60,000 bases of DNA, taken from NCBI GenBank assembly GCA_029204225.1, contig CM055112.1, positions 25,497,922 through 25,557,921 on the forward strand, in the 5' to 3' direction. The stretch's first letter is position 1; every line of letters starts with the position of its first letter. The position numbers and the translations under genes are program-made. The DNA comes from Diphasiastrum complanatum. Lineage: Eukaryota > Streptophyta > Lycopodiopsida > Lycopodiales > Lycopodiaceae. Below the pieces are notes generated by a model. The model searched no databases. It was not told the origin of the DNA and saw only the letters and a list, made by a program, of their open reading frames with translations. Of this stretch, positions 45,402 through 59,089 are shown one piece after another.

Positions 45402-46110
45402 TGTAGAACAACTGATCAGACAGATCTTGATTCTACTAACAAAGCGCACAATTTACTTGACAAAGGATAAGAAATGAATGCGAACTCAAAAATTTTTTAT
45501 TTGTGATCAACCTCGAAGGATTTGCAAAATTTGTCTTACAGTCAACTCAAAAGATTCGCAAAATAGTTCATTGTAGAAGCTCGTGGCTTTCTTATTGAAG
45601 CTCAAAAAATTTGCGAATAGAATCTTGTCGCAAAATATTTTGTTTCTTGTTCAAACCTCAGATGTCACGAAATTGTCGCAAACAGTTCGCGAAATATTCT
45701 AGATTTCTTTTTCAAGTTCAAAAGTTGTCATCTGTCACAAACAATTTGCAAAAGACGAAAATGTCACAAAAAGACAAGTGTCGCGAACATTTTGCAAAAC
45801 ACAAAGCTGAGACAAAGAGATAGACTGTTGTGAATAATTCGCGAACAGGATTTTATTCGACCTTGGAAACAGAATGTCTATTTGAATATCAACCGTCATA
45901 AACGGTTAGATATTTACTGTTACAACATTAGAAGGCCAAAAAGACTTGTAAATAAAAGGCCAAAAACCTGTTTTGTAGCAATATAAATACATGTGCCTTA
46001 CTTGTTGTAACTCACTCACTCAATTAGAGACACAACAACGAGATGAGACAACAAGAGATGTATATTGATGAATCAGGTTCAAAGTTATAAAAATTCATTT
46101 TTGATCAACA
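45402..46110 (+). mobile_element. 3' LTR of the copia element
   Basis: Starts TGTAGAACAACTGATC after the polypurine tract. A TATA box (ATATAAATAC, 45981-45990) lies about 30 bp before the likely R region. A TG...CA terminus is possible at TTGATCAACA (46101-46110). The U3 holds many variants of TTCGCAAA/TCGCGAA. No matching 5' LTR is present before 42362, so the 3' boundary cannot be verified here. Confidence 0.65.
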
Positions 46111-46256
46111 GTTTCTTATTGTCTAAATTATCTTAAGTTGTCTCTTACTTCTATATATTATTTTTGCACGCATATTCAATCAAGGCAAACATTGTTCTAT
46201 TAGTACATAGATCAGATACAGACCCGATTGAAGACATTGATATTAGTTTGATTTAT

Positions 46257-47160
46257 TCAATCTTTCATCGTGTTCTCTGTGGAAGAATAATTACTATTTT
46301 TTCTACAAAGGCATGTGTTATCTACTAGATACATCAGTGATCCAATTAGTCTCCTATAAGGCATGTGTTGCAATATCTCCTTTTCTTCGTCAGTCTTCGG
46401 ACAATCTTTGTTTGTTAGAACTGTTCTTGCAAGCATTGGGGTGTTGGCCCCTTTGCAATCTATCATCCCGAAATCATCTAGGATCTTCTGGATCTACCTA
46501 GACTGATGAAGGTATAACTTTCCTTTGTCACAGTCATGGTCGATTTGCAAGCCTAGATAACATCTGGCTTCTCCTAGGTCTGTAATCTCAAAATGTTTCG
46601 AGATGTCGCTCTTTACCTCGGCAATTAGCTCTTTGTTTTTACAAAATATCAGTGTATCTTCCACATACACAATAACAAAGATGATCTCCCCATGTGTGAT
46701 CCTTATATAATCATTGGAATCGGCCATCAATGGCTCAAAGCCTAAGGATCGTACCATTGTCACGCGGATTGCTTCAATCCGTAGATACTTCTGTGCATTC
46801 GACAGGCATAGGTGGGAAGTGATTCGCATATGTAACCTGGAGGTTGGTCCATATTCGCCATGCAAGAATGTTGTCTTCTAATCAACTATGTGAATCTTGA
46901 GGTCATAAGCGGCTGCATATGCAAACAGTAGGCATAAGGACGCATGTTTCACCACTGGAGAGAAGGTCTCAGATTAGTTGATGTTGTATTTCTGAGAGAA
47001 ACCCTACACTACAAGTCTGGCTTTGTACCTCGACACATTTCCATTCGGTCCATACTTCAGCTTGTATACCCATTTGCATTGCACTATCTTTTGCTTCTCA
47101 AGTATTGGTTGCAGTGTTCGTAGCTCATCTCCTCGTTCATGGCTTGGATCCATTGCTTGT
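46257..47160 (-). pseudogene. Ty1/copia RT fragment, opposite strand
   Basis: Reading leftwards from about 47160: a MDPSHERGDEL start of RT, CKWVYKLKYGPNGNV, a GFSQKYNIN region, LLFAYAAAYDLKIHIVD, the catalytic box YVED (46656-46667), KGKLYLHQS and RRLIGSLMYLVDNT. Part of the sequence between the two catalytic boxes is replaced by other residues, and stops and shifts occur. The first Asp of the YVDD box is Glu here. It differs from the + strand copia pol at 42-45 kb and represents a second family. Confidence 0.8.
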
Positions 47161-47179
47161 GAAGAATTCAAGTGGGTGT

Positions 47180-47612
<433 letters not shown>

Positions 47613-47708
47613 TAGTATGTGCTTGTGAAGAATTCAAGTGGGTGTGGTCTAATGTTGAGGCTCACACAGAACATTCTTATTTAATTTTAGTACAAATGGC
47701 ATAGTTCT

Positions 47709-47743
<35 letters not shown>

Positions 47744-48374
47744 GGGTATCTACATTCTCTTCTGATCTTAAATCTCATTCCATCAAGGTTCATAAGGTTG
47801 TTCTTTTGGGAGATTGCTTTGGAATGTGCCATTTTCCACACTCCCTATGATCATGTGTATAACAAGGTATCTATGTAGTGTCCATGACAAGTAAAAAACA
47901 TTCTCAATGTATGATCAATCCTATATGTGACTTCTGCTTGAAATTTACCTTCTCCAATAGTTATTGAGTCATGAGAGGTGGCTTCTATTGATTGAAGTCT
48001 GGCAAAGGAGGCATGGGACACATTAGCCTCAACATATGAGACTAAAAGAGTCATTAATCATTTTTACCTATGCAAGAAGTTGATCACCATGAAAATGGCA
48101 GAGGGTGACACGATGTTTGTTCATTTCACAAAGCTGTAGGTTCCTCATTTGATCACTCGAAATCAATATTTGGTAGTGGTACTCAAAAGATTGAGCCGCA
48201 GTCCATTAGTGTGATTCTTCTTCAGGAGGAGTTGCATCACAAATCTGGTGATGTAGAACATACCCTCTTTATAGGTGGCAAGCAGAAATTTCTCAAGAAG
48301 AAACCGTGGACTTATAGTGATGCTAGAGAAAATTTGAGAAGTATTGAATCTTTAGATAGGCAATCTAACCAGAT
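47613..48374 (+). pseudogene. Copia leader and gag fragment, array copy 4 (+ strand)
   Basis: This is the inverted relative of the 22-25 kb array units. It has the same leader (about 47620-47990), the intact GGTGGCTTCTATTG site that the solo LTR occupies elsewhere, then gag with AWDTLASTYET-like and KLITMKMAEGD, and here also the HDVCSFHKAV-region that copies 2 and 3 have lost. It ends at about 48374, where copy D begins, before the zinc knuckle. Confidence 0.65.
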
Positions 48375-48732
48375 CTAGGATCATGAGATGCGGTAGCTTC
48401 TGTCGAAACGTCAGCGATAGGTTTTCCAATGTCAGCAAGCTCAGTATGTGATGCAACTGTAACTAGTCTCTAACTTCCCTCGATAAATCAACCGGTCGAG
48501 AGGATGTCAATTCGAAGTTTGGTGTTTCTAACGTCATGGCAGTTCCCTCAAAACTCATTCCAGTGAAGTTGTTGTCTCACCTGATGACAGAATTTGATGG
48601 GTAACACTTTGAGCACAAGTTAATTGTGTCCTTACTCCCAAAAAAACCACAATTATTCGCACAAAGAACAAGCCTTTCAGGAGCCTGGTAGTGCATTCCA
48701 TCATTGTCATGCTTCCAACTTTTCCCAGACAT
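48375..48732 (-). pseudogene. A20 zinc-finger part of SAP, pseudogene copy D
   Basis: From ATG 48732 the A20 finger is complete ([17 protein letters not shown]). About ten codons after the finger an in-frame TGA replaces the CGA of copy A (RQD region). The AN1 finger is missing because the unit is cut in the linker and fused to copia gag. It could at most give a short A20-only peptide. Confidence 0.8.
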
Positions 48733-51700
48733 CTATTTGTGCCTTAATTACACAACCTGCAAGGAGCTATCTGCTTCACATGTACCTGTTCCGCTTTGAA
48801 GGCGTGTACGCAGACCTAGCAACGAAAGGTTTGCTGGCACCGCTAATTGCGTGTCTTCCTGGACGTGAATACACAATGCACTGCGAAAAAGGGCAAGGTT
48901 TATTGCAACAAGATCTTCGACAGTAGACAAAATTGAAGGAAATGAACTCCAACTTGATTTATGCTTAATTTTTACCAAAGCATTGACAGAAGGTGCATTA
49001 TAGCCATAGCTTTCAAGACACAACTGATACACAACAAGGCAAAAACACGAAATCGTGAGCAGGACAGAACTGAAACCTTCCTGCAATGGTTCAGTGAGCA
49101 GATATCATAGATGACGTATTCCTTCGGCTATGCTCCATCTCATATCACAATTGACGACTAATTATGTATTTGAGAGTTTTAGCCTTTTATAGCTGTGGCC
49201 ACTACGTCTTTAGCCCTCAGTTGGGGTGACCATGTGGCAGACCTAAAGTCTTTCGTTGGCCCCTTAAGAGATTGGAGCCCTCAATAATTCTTTCGAGAGC
49301 AATGAAGCACTTGATTAGTGAGGTTGCAATTGTTGATCTTGCAGGTACAAGAAAGATTGATGCCTTGAGTGCAATGTATGAGAATCAAAAGGATCTTCAT
49401 CTCACACACAAACTCTACATGATCCATTTCATCATCAAACTTGTGTAGTTATAGATGTAAACAATAATTGCAAGGCCTTGTTCCGGAACACATTTTTGAA
49501 AAAAGCATCGGGGTTTTTTGGAATGTGCACTCAAAACTTTTTTTGCAATTTTTGAATAAAACACAAGATTTATCCTGTTTTTATTTTTAAACTTTTTTAG
49601 TATAAATTCTTTTAGACAGTATATTTTCTTGTTAATGCTAATCAGGTGTTTTTTAATGTATTAAGGGTTTTCTTAATAAAATTTTCAGAGTTTTTTTAAA
49701 AAACTTAGTGTTCCATAACGTCCATGCAGTGTTCCACTACAATGCATGACATTGTACCCTTTGATACTCCAAGCATTGAGGTTGACATCTACTTCTCACA
49801 ACATTTTTTTTCACAGTTTGATTTCCATGCAAGGAAATTTAGGTCAATCTTGATGGCATCCATAACAATCTTCTAGAACAAGATGAAATTCGTCAAGTGT
49901 ATGTAGAGTTGTTAAAGGAATGTACCTCATAATGTTCACATGGTCACTACCATAGTTTCACATGATATTTTCATACTTGAAGTCCTTGGGATTGAAATTA
50001 GTCCTGCTTTGGTATCTACTTCAAATGCTACATGGGCAACTTCCCCCCGCCCCCTCTCTCTCGTTCTCAGATGGTATCCAACCCACTTGACTTTGGCATT
50101 ACGTAATTCGACCCTCATTGGGCTAGAAGCACTTAAGAAATACTTTCTCAACATACTTTTGTTAAAACACTCCTTCCTCATGGTTTATTATTTGTTGGCA
50201 GAGCTTGTCATGAAACTCTGAGTACTAATCGTAAAATTGTGAATATTGCTCGTGATATCCTGAATATTGATCATAATTCCTTGAAAAAGTTTGAAAACTT
50301 TGACTATGAATGTTGATTGTCAATCATCTATTTGTAATTGTGAACATCATCATTATGAAAATGATTATAAAATTATAAGTATATTCAAATGATGAATACC
50401 ATTATTGTGAACTGTCTTTGTCAATATTAAATTACAAAATTGTGAGTAGTCAATCATGATTTTTGTAGATTATCAACTATGGATACTGAATCTTGACATT
50501 TTTTATAGTGCAATTGTAAATAATGAACAACGACCTTTTCTAACTACCCAAGTTATGAAATTTAAATCATAAATAATAAATCCTGACTTTTCTTGATATT
50601 GAATATAAATTTTATAGATTATATCAAATTATGAAATTAGTGAATACTGAATCACGATATTTGTAATTGCACAAATTGTGTCCATTCTTGTGCATGTAGT
50701 TGTGAAATCGAAAACTACAAAATTTATGACTAGTCACATCATAAACAAAAAATAATGATATTAATTTTCTGAAAGTGAATGTGCATCATGAAATCGTAAA
50801 TATTCATCATATAATTCACGACGACTTTCATGAACAGTAATCTAAAACTTTTATAGTGAGCTATAAAACTACAAATACTTAATAATAAAATTTGTCATTA
50901 CTTTTGTTAAAAGTAATTGCAATATTGTGAATTACTTTATCATTATAGATTGTGACATGGAAAATACTCAAATATAAAGATAATAATTATTACTGTGAAA
51001 TGAAGGCTACAATTGTTGAAAATCTAAAATCATTCATATTATATAGTCAGTAGTGAAATTATAACTGTTGACTTAAGTCAAGATTGACATTATTCAAATC
51101 ACAAAATAGTCAATGTTGAAATCCAAAATGAAAAAAAAAACACATTTCAATTACTAAACAACAATGTAAAGTTATGAAAATGATGTTTATGCATTGTTAC
51201 TGATGGTCATTTATCATGTCAAATATTAACAAATATTAAAACACCACATTAATGGCAAGGCCTTTGTGGTATGCCGCATCATTCTTGTTTTATTTAACCT
51301 TCCAAAAATAATTAGTTTGGCTCCAAGATTTGATACATTCTTTGAGTGGCCCATAGTAAAGTTTTAAAAAAGTGCTTGGCATTTTACTTCGTTTAAATAC
51401 ATAAGTCACAAAAGTATTTCTTAATCATTATTAAATTCTAATACATATAAAAATGTACAAACTTTACATAATTTTTAAAATTAATCGATTATTGCATCAC
51501 CCTAATTTATTGCGTTAGCTTTACATGAAAGGTTACATACTCTACTACACAGAAATTTCTTGGATTTGAAAATAATAAACAATTTTTTTTTTAAATTTTT
51601 AAAAAAAGGGGATATTTTAAAAGTCAACTTCCAAGAAGTTTTTTACAAAGTTAGTTTTTGGAGAAAGACATCGATTCCATTCCTATTCTTGCCGGATTTT

Positions 51701-52015
51701 CCAAACAATGACCCAAAGTTTGAATCAATTGAAATCCTATGTAAAAAGGATAACTAGATATATTTTAAGGGTTTGTAAAAAAATTTGAGCCTTCGCCATG
51801 TAGAATTGCAGGCTTTTTGCTCATGAAAGCCTACAATTTTTATTTTAATAGGTTTTGTGTTAGGTGAAAGAAAAGTTTTTCGCAAACATTGTTGCCATCA
51901 AAAAATCATCATTCGTCGATACAAAATTATACAAGTTTGTATGTTTTAGTACAAATGCCGAATGGGACCTTTAACATACTTATGATGGTTCTTTCTCAAT
52001 TTTTAAATAACAGTG

Positions 52016-52016
<1 letters not shown>
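48375..52016 (-). repeat. A20/AN1-carrying repeat unit, copy D
   Basis: The unit runs from the linker between the fingers (CTAGGATCATGAG, 48375) through A20, leader, TATAAAAGG (49183-49191), a lost G-box (CACTTG), the MITE-like element (49490-49719), the AT-rich domain and the distal segment (AGCCTACAATTTTTATTTTA, about 51828). It ends exactly at the (CT)n tract at 52017. With copy E it defines the full distal half of the family. Confidence 0.85.

Positions 52017-52079
<63 letters not shown>
52017..52079. repeat. (CT)n microsatellite at the end of copy D
   Basis: About 31 CT units. Everything left of it matches copy E up to its own (CT)n. Everything right of it is copia LTR-family sequence. 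Confidence 0.95.
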
Positions 52080-52081
<2 letters not shown>

Positions 52082-52499
52082 ATAGTTCCAAGGAGAAAGA
52101 GATGAAAAATCCTATCGTCTTGAACTTTAATTGTTTTGGCACTTAATTGCACACATGAGCTTCATGGTGGCAACATGACTACAAATTGTGTTTTTTCAGT
52201 CTATGCAAATTCCCACTGATATGTGTATGCCATAGGTAGGTTGTTGCATCGTTGTATTTTCTTCCTAAATAATGATTTTTGATGAAATGAGCAGCAACAA
52301 AATGAGAGATACATGAGAGGGTGAGTGACAACAAGTAGTTTATTAACTATACACTTTATTAATGATCTTGCCAACGAATGAGGCAAAGACTCTACATAGA
52401 TGAGACCGACGGGCTACATGAAGAGTCAAGCCGTTTTGGGACTCACAAAATAACTAGATATATTTCATGGTGTTCATACATCAACACATTAGTTGTATA

Positions 52500-52500
<1 letters not shown>
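52080..52500 (-). mobile_element. Copia LTR-family pieces
   Basis: The first 55 bp (GTTCCAAGGAGAAAGAGATG and on) and 52387-52500 (CTCTACATAGATGAGA, CGGGCTACATGAAGAGTCAA) match consecutive parts of 21660-21820. The 250 bp between them are unrelated and look like an insertion. No gene seen. Confidence 0.5.
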
Positions 52501-52950
<450 letters not shown>

Positions 52951-54258
52951 TCAACATTATGTGAGAAATTGGCAAAAATCTAGCTTGGCATTTTTTATGA
53001 AAGAAGTTTGTAAGTGAATCTCACATGTGTGGAGGATGTTCCCACGTGTGGAGAATTGTGAATTAAATAAAAAATGTTTGATATAGGGGTCTCATAGAAT
53101 TTCATAATCAAGCATTTAGGTGTAGGATGTTGATAGGGTCAAATTTGGCATAGATGGCAAATTATCCATTTCCACTTGTAATGCCACTATTGAGCCAAAA
53201 TAGGGTAGGAGGCCAAACTCGTGCCAATTAGAGTGTAGACAAGTGTAAAGCTTTTGTTTGATGAAGTTTAAGAGGTCCAATAGGATTTAGAGGTGGAACC
53301 TTGATGGGTCCAATAGAATTTGTGGTTAGCATGAAAATGGTCCAATAGAATTTAGAGGTGAATGGATCAATGGTCCAATAGGATTAAGAGGTGGCAAAAG
53401 TGTGGTCCAATCATAGTTAAGCATAGTGGTAGCTTGTGGATCTACTAGTATCATTGTACTCCTCATTTGGATCAAATTGATTTTGAGACTGTGGATTTTG
53501 AGTGTAAGTGACAGAGCCTACCTAAGGTTACCATGCATTTTGATCCATTTGAGTGAAAACTATTCATCAATCTTGAGCTAGAAATTGTCAAGATCCATTT
53601 TCCTAGCTATCTTGTCCAATTTTGGATCAAAAGAGATCAATAGGGCATTGATTGGGTTTGACCCAGTACTGTACAAAATTAGGTGCTCAGACACGTGTGA
53701 GGAACATCCAATTTCAGTTTGGGAGTTCTCTTCCATGTTTGATCCAAAAATCTTGCTAGATAGCTTGTTTTGAAGCTATTTTTGTCTAGTTTATGATGCA
53801 ATCAGTTTCATCGATTTGGTTGTGCCAATCAAAAGTTATAGGCTTTTGAAGAGGGTTAGGTAGGGCACCTAGACCTGGGTGGACACATTTGGTTTGGTCA
53901 AGAAATTGCTTGTTTGATCCAAAATCACAGTTGAATGCTTACCAATCTCATCTATATGTGATCTAGGCATTGTTTTGAGATCTTAGCCATTTTGTTTCAT
54001 GCAATATCATTGTATTTGAGTCAAATTTGGTTTCTTAGTGTATTTCACACGTGCTAAGAGTGTTTGATCTTGACTTTGCCCATACTCCATTTAATGTTAA
54101 GTAGATCTAGTTTTGGAGAGATTGAGATAGCTAGTGAGAATCATCTCACAGTTTGTTGCAAGATCTTGCATGGGAGATGGTAGCACACCATTATTGGATC
54201 CTATAGTGAGAGAGAAGCAACATTCTTTGTTCATCACTTTTATTTATCTCCACTTTAC
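52951..54258. other. Probable LTR/leader before a copia gag
   Basis: Contains the 32-bp repeats and several TTTGATCCAA/TTGGATCAAA motifs but no domain. Its position directly before gag at 54259 suggests 5' LTR plus leader. No clear PBS was found. Confidence 0.35.
53262..53430. repeat. ~32-bp degenerate minisatellite
   Basis: Five units starting GGTCCAATAGGATTTAGAGG, with spacing of about 31-33 bp and strong divergence after the core. One more unit (AGAGGTCCAATAGGATTTAG) occurs at about 54567, inside the copia gag region that follows. Confidence 0.7.
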
Positions 54259-54566
54259 ATGACTTCAATGAGTTCATACTTGTTGCAACCAAGTGAGAGA
54301 TTGTCTACTTTGAATTATTCAATGTGGAAGTTGAGGATGGAGTCCATCTTGATACTCCAAGATGTGATGGACATTGTACTTGGGATTGAGGAGGAGCCTC
54401 AAGTCCTTCAAGAAGTACAAAAATACAAGAAGAGAGCTAGGATGGCTCTCCACTACATTAAGATGAATGTCTACATCCAAGGAACCTTGGGATTGTCTCA
54501 AGTCCATCTATGAGACTAAGAACACCTCTAGGCTCCTCACTCTTATAAATCAAATCTTCCAAAGTT
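54259..54566 (+). pseudogene. Copia gag N-terminal half
   Basis: MTSMSSYLLQPSERLSTLNY, SMWKLRMESILILQD and a charged helix, then (after a one-base frame change near 54480) PWDCLKSIYETKNTSRLLTL. This is the copia gag UBN2 pattern (NYxxWKxxM...AWDxLxxxYExxxxxRLxxL). It ends at about 54566, where 32-bp-repeat and then LTR-family sequence take over. Confidence 0.75.
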
Positions 54567-54599
54567 TAAGAGGTCCAATAGGATTTAGAGGTGAAACCT

Positions 54600-54745
54600 T
54601 GAAACTGATTAATGAGAGAAAAGCGAACTGCACATACATAAAGAGAGCGAAGTGGTCTAACCGTCATGTGACGTTTGGGACCTCTCCTTTAACTAGTTAT
54701 TTAGTCATGTGTGAATGCGCACATTATTGTTCTTAACACTTGTGA
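54600..54745 (-). mobile_element. Copia LTR-type fragment next to copy E
   Basis: Matches 5031-5175 (beside copy A) in reverse, including TGACTAAATAACTAG and the same join GGTCACAAGTGTTAAGAAC to the A20/AN1 3' flank. So copies A and E share not only the gene unit but also its neighbour. Confidence 0.6.
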
Positions 54746-54867
54746 CCTGAAATCGTCAATGCAATGAGGAGATACGATAATCTGTGACCAAAAATTTTCA
54801 CTATAGATATTGCTCAGGAGTCAATAGAATAAGGAAGTTGTTTAAGCAATATTCAATTGTCAATCAT

Positions 54868-55649
54868 TCAAATTATCTCTAACATTTTAGCCTTGACTAC
54901 AGGATTTGCCTTTGGGATGGCATCATGCCCAATCGCTTTGTAATCATTGTACACTAATGTGTTTCAGCGTATCGGTGCAATGAGCAAAATACATTTCCGC
55001 ATTGGCATTTAATTAACCCATACAATGGAACGCGTTTGCTACAGGAAAAGCATCGACTAGGATTATGAGATGTGGTAGCTTCTGTCGAAACACCAGCAAT
55101 AGGTTTTCCAATGTCAGCAAGCTCAGTATGTGATGCAACTTTAGCTACGTCTCTACCTTCCCTCAGTAAATCAACCGGTCGGGAGGATCGAAATTTGGTG
55201 TTTCTAACGTCGTGGCAGTTCCCTCAAAACTCATTGCAGTGAAGTTGTTGTCTTTCCTGATGACAGAAGATGTGTAACACTTTGATCACAGTTCATTGTG
55301 TCCTTACTCCCAAAAAAACCCACAATTATTCGCACAAAGAACAGGCCTTTCAGGAGCCTGGTGCTGCCTTCCATCATTGTCGTGCTTCCAACTTGTTATG
55401 ATTCACGTAGGAAGGAACGAAGCGGAGAGAGAGAGAGAGAGAGAGCAACGCTTAACTAAAACACTTTGTAATAAATTGATGATAGGTACGTGGGCAACAG
55501 CCCGTTACATAGTAGTGTAGAGACAAAACATCGTGTCTCTTTGCATGAACAGACGTGACTGTGTACGCTGACCTATGTTAACCTAAAACAACTTAACGTG
55601 CCCTAAAGCAACCCAAACCTATATTCCTAACACAACTTTTCCCATACAT
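54868..55649 (-). pseudogene. A20/AN1 zinc-finger protein, pseudogene copy E
   Basis: ATG at 55649, terminal TGA at 54868-54870. After five codons the gene is interrupted by a solo LTR. Beyond it the A20 finger and linker continue. AN1 keeps the CFSC ligand pair that copy A lost. Near the AN1 end CAG has become TAG and one base is missing. Small deletions occur in the linker. The C-terminus NPVVKAKMLEI is close to copy A. Dead by several independent lesions. Confidence 0.85.
55394..55632. mobile_element. Solo LTR, 239 bp, with CAACT target-site duplication
   Basis: On the + strand the insertion starts TGTTATGATTCACG and ends TTCCTAACA, giving TGTTA...TAACA ends, and is flanked by CAACT at 55389-55393 and 55633-55637. 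Removing it restores the sequence seen in copies A, B and D (GTTGGAAGCATGAC). It holds a short (GA)n run at about 55424-55446. The size suits a small copia or TRIM-type LTR. Transcriptional strand is undecided. Confidence 0.88.
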
Positions 55650-58455
55650 TTATTTGCGACTTTATTACACAACCCTCCCTCCGGGAGCAATCTGCTTCAC
55701 AGGTACCCGTTCCTCTTTGAAGGCATGTACGCGGACCTAGCAACAAAAGGTTTGCTGGCACCGCTAATTGCGTGTCTTCCTGGATGTGAATACACAATGC
55801 ACTGCGAACAAGGGCAAGGTCTATTGCAACAAGATCTTTGACAGTAGACAAAATTGAAGGAAAGGAACTCCAACGTGATTTATGTTTAATATTTACCAAA
55901 GCATTCACAGAAGGTGCATTATTGCCATAGCTTTCAAGACACAGCAGATACACAAGAACGCAAAAACATGAAATCACTGAGCAGATATCATAGACGACGC
56001 ATTCCTTCAGCTATGCTCCATCTCATATCACAATTGACGACTAATTATGTGTTTGAGGGTTTCAGCCTTTTATAGTTGTGGCCACCACGTCTTTAGCCCT
56101 CAGTTGGGGTGACCATGTGGCAGACCTAAAGTATCTCGTTGGCCCCTTAAGAGATTGGAGCCCTCAACAATTCTTTCGAGAGCAATGAAGCACGTGATTA
56201 GTGAGGTTGCAATTGTCGACACAAACTCTACATAATCCATTTCATCATCAAACTTGTGTAGTTCACAATAATTGCAAGGCCTTGTTCCGGAATGCATTTT
56301 TGAAAAAAGCATTGGGGTTTTTTGGAATGTGCACTTAAACTTTTTTTTCGAAATTTTTTGAATAAAAAACATGATTTATCCAGTTTTTATTTTTAAACTT
56401 TTTTATTTTAAATTCTTTTAGGCAGGATGTATATTTTCTTGTTATTGTTAATCTAGTGTTTTTTAATGTATGAAAGGTTTTCTTAATAAAATTTTTAGAG
56501 TTTTGTTAAAAAAGTTAGTGTTCCAGAATGTCCACGCGGTGTTCCACTACAATGTATGACATTGTACTTTTTGATACTCCAAGCATTGAGGTTGACATCT
56601 ACTTGTCACAATATTTCTTTTCAGAGTTTGATTTCCATGCAAAGAAATTTAGGTCAATCTTGATGGCATCCATAACAATCTACTAGAATAAGATGAAATT
56701 CGTCAAGTGTATGTAGACTTGTTAAAGGAAGGTACATCATAATGTTCACATGGTCATTACCACAGTTTTACATGATATTTTGATAGTTGAAGTCCTCGGG
56801 GTTGAAATTAGTCCTCCTTTGGTATCCACTTCAAATGCTACGTTGGCAAACCCCCCCCTGCCCCCTCTATCTTTTTTTCTCAGATGGTATCCAACCCACT
56901 TTACTTTGACATTACGTAATTCAACCCTCATTGAGCTAGAGGCACTTAAGAAATACGTTCGCAACATACTTTTGTTAAAACACTCATTTCTCATGGTTTA
57001 TTATTCGTTGGTAGAGCTTGTCATGAAATTGTGAATACTGATTGTAAAATTGTGAATATTGGTCAATAAAGTTGTAAATACTTATCGTGATATTCTGGAT
57101 ATGGATCATAATTGTTTGAAAAAATTTGAAAACATTGACTATGAATTTTCATTATCAATCATCTGTATGTTATTTGTGAACATCATCATTATGAAAAATG
57201 ATTATAGAATTACAAGTATATTTAAATGATGAATACCATTATTGTGAACTAACTTTGTCAATATTAAACTGCAAAAATGTGAGTAGTCAATCATGACTTT
57301 TGTAGATTGTCAAACTATGGATAATGAATCTTGACATTTTTTATAGTCCAATTGTAAATAATGAACAACGACTTTTTTAATTACCCAAATTATGAAATTC
57401 AAATCATAAATAATAAATGGTGACTTTTCTTGATATTGAATATAAAGTTTATAGATTATATCAAATTATGAAATTAATGAATATTGAATCGATATTTGTA
57501 ATTGTACTAATTGTGTCCATTCATTTAGTTGTGAAATCGAAAACTACACAATTGCAAATAATGGCAAGGCCTTTGTGGTATGCCGCATCATTCTTGTTTT
57601 ATTCAACATTCTAAAAATAATTAGTTTGGCTCTAAGATTTGATAAATTCTTTGAGTGGCCCATAATAGAGTTGTAACAAACTGCTTGGCATTTTACTTCT
57701 TTTAAATACAAAAATCACACAAGTATTTCTTAATCATTATTAAATTCTAATACATATCAAAATGTACAAACTTCACATAATTTTTGAAATTGATTATTGC
57801 ATCACCCTAATTTATTGCGTTTTCTAGAAGAAGTTGATTTTTTTGAAATCTTGTATTATGAAGCTCGTTGGTAAAATATTACAAGTTTACATTAATAACG
57901 AATTCTATTGACTTAATAAAGCTATGCAACATAAGCTTTATATGAAAGGTTACATACTCTACTACACAAGAATTTCTTGGATTTGAAAACAATAAACAAA
58001 ATTTTTGCTAAATCTCAAAAAAATAGCCGATATTTTAAAAGTCAACTTCCAAGAAGTTTTTTAGAAAGTTAGTTTTTGGAGAAAGATATCGATTTCATTT
58101 CTATTCTTGCTGGATTTTCCAAACAATGACCCAAAGTTTGAATCAATTGAAATCCTATGTAAAAAGGATAACTAGATATAATTTAAGGGTTTGTATAAAA
58201 ATTTGAGCCTTAATGAAAAAAAAAATTGAGCCTTCGCCATATAGAATTGTAGGCTTTTGGCCCATGAAAGCCTACAATTTTTATTTTAATAGGTTTTGTG
58301 TTAGGTTGAAAGAAAAGTTTTTCGCAAACACTCTTGCCATAAAAAAATCATCAGTCGTCGATACAAAATCATAGAGGTTTGTACGTTTTAGTACAAATAC
58401 CGAACGGGACCTTTAACATACTTATGATGGTTCTTTCTCAATTTTAATAGAACAG

Positions 58456-59089
<634 letters not shown>

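Larger units (their letters stand above)
54746..58455 (-). repeat. A20/AN1-carrying repeat unit, copy E
   Basis: The longest copy: 3' flank, AN1, A20 (split by a solo LTR), leader, TATAAAAGG (56066-56074), G-box CACGTG (56191-56196), MITE-like element (56284-56529), AT-rich domain with a deletion of roughly 550 bp relative to copy C (junction near 57558), the TGGCAAGGCCTTTGTGGTA block (57560) and the distal segment up to the (CT)n tract at 58456. Confidence 0.85.
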
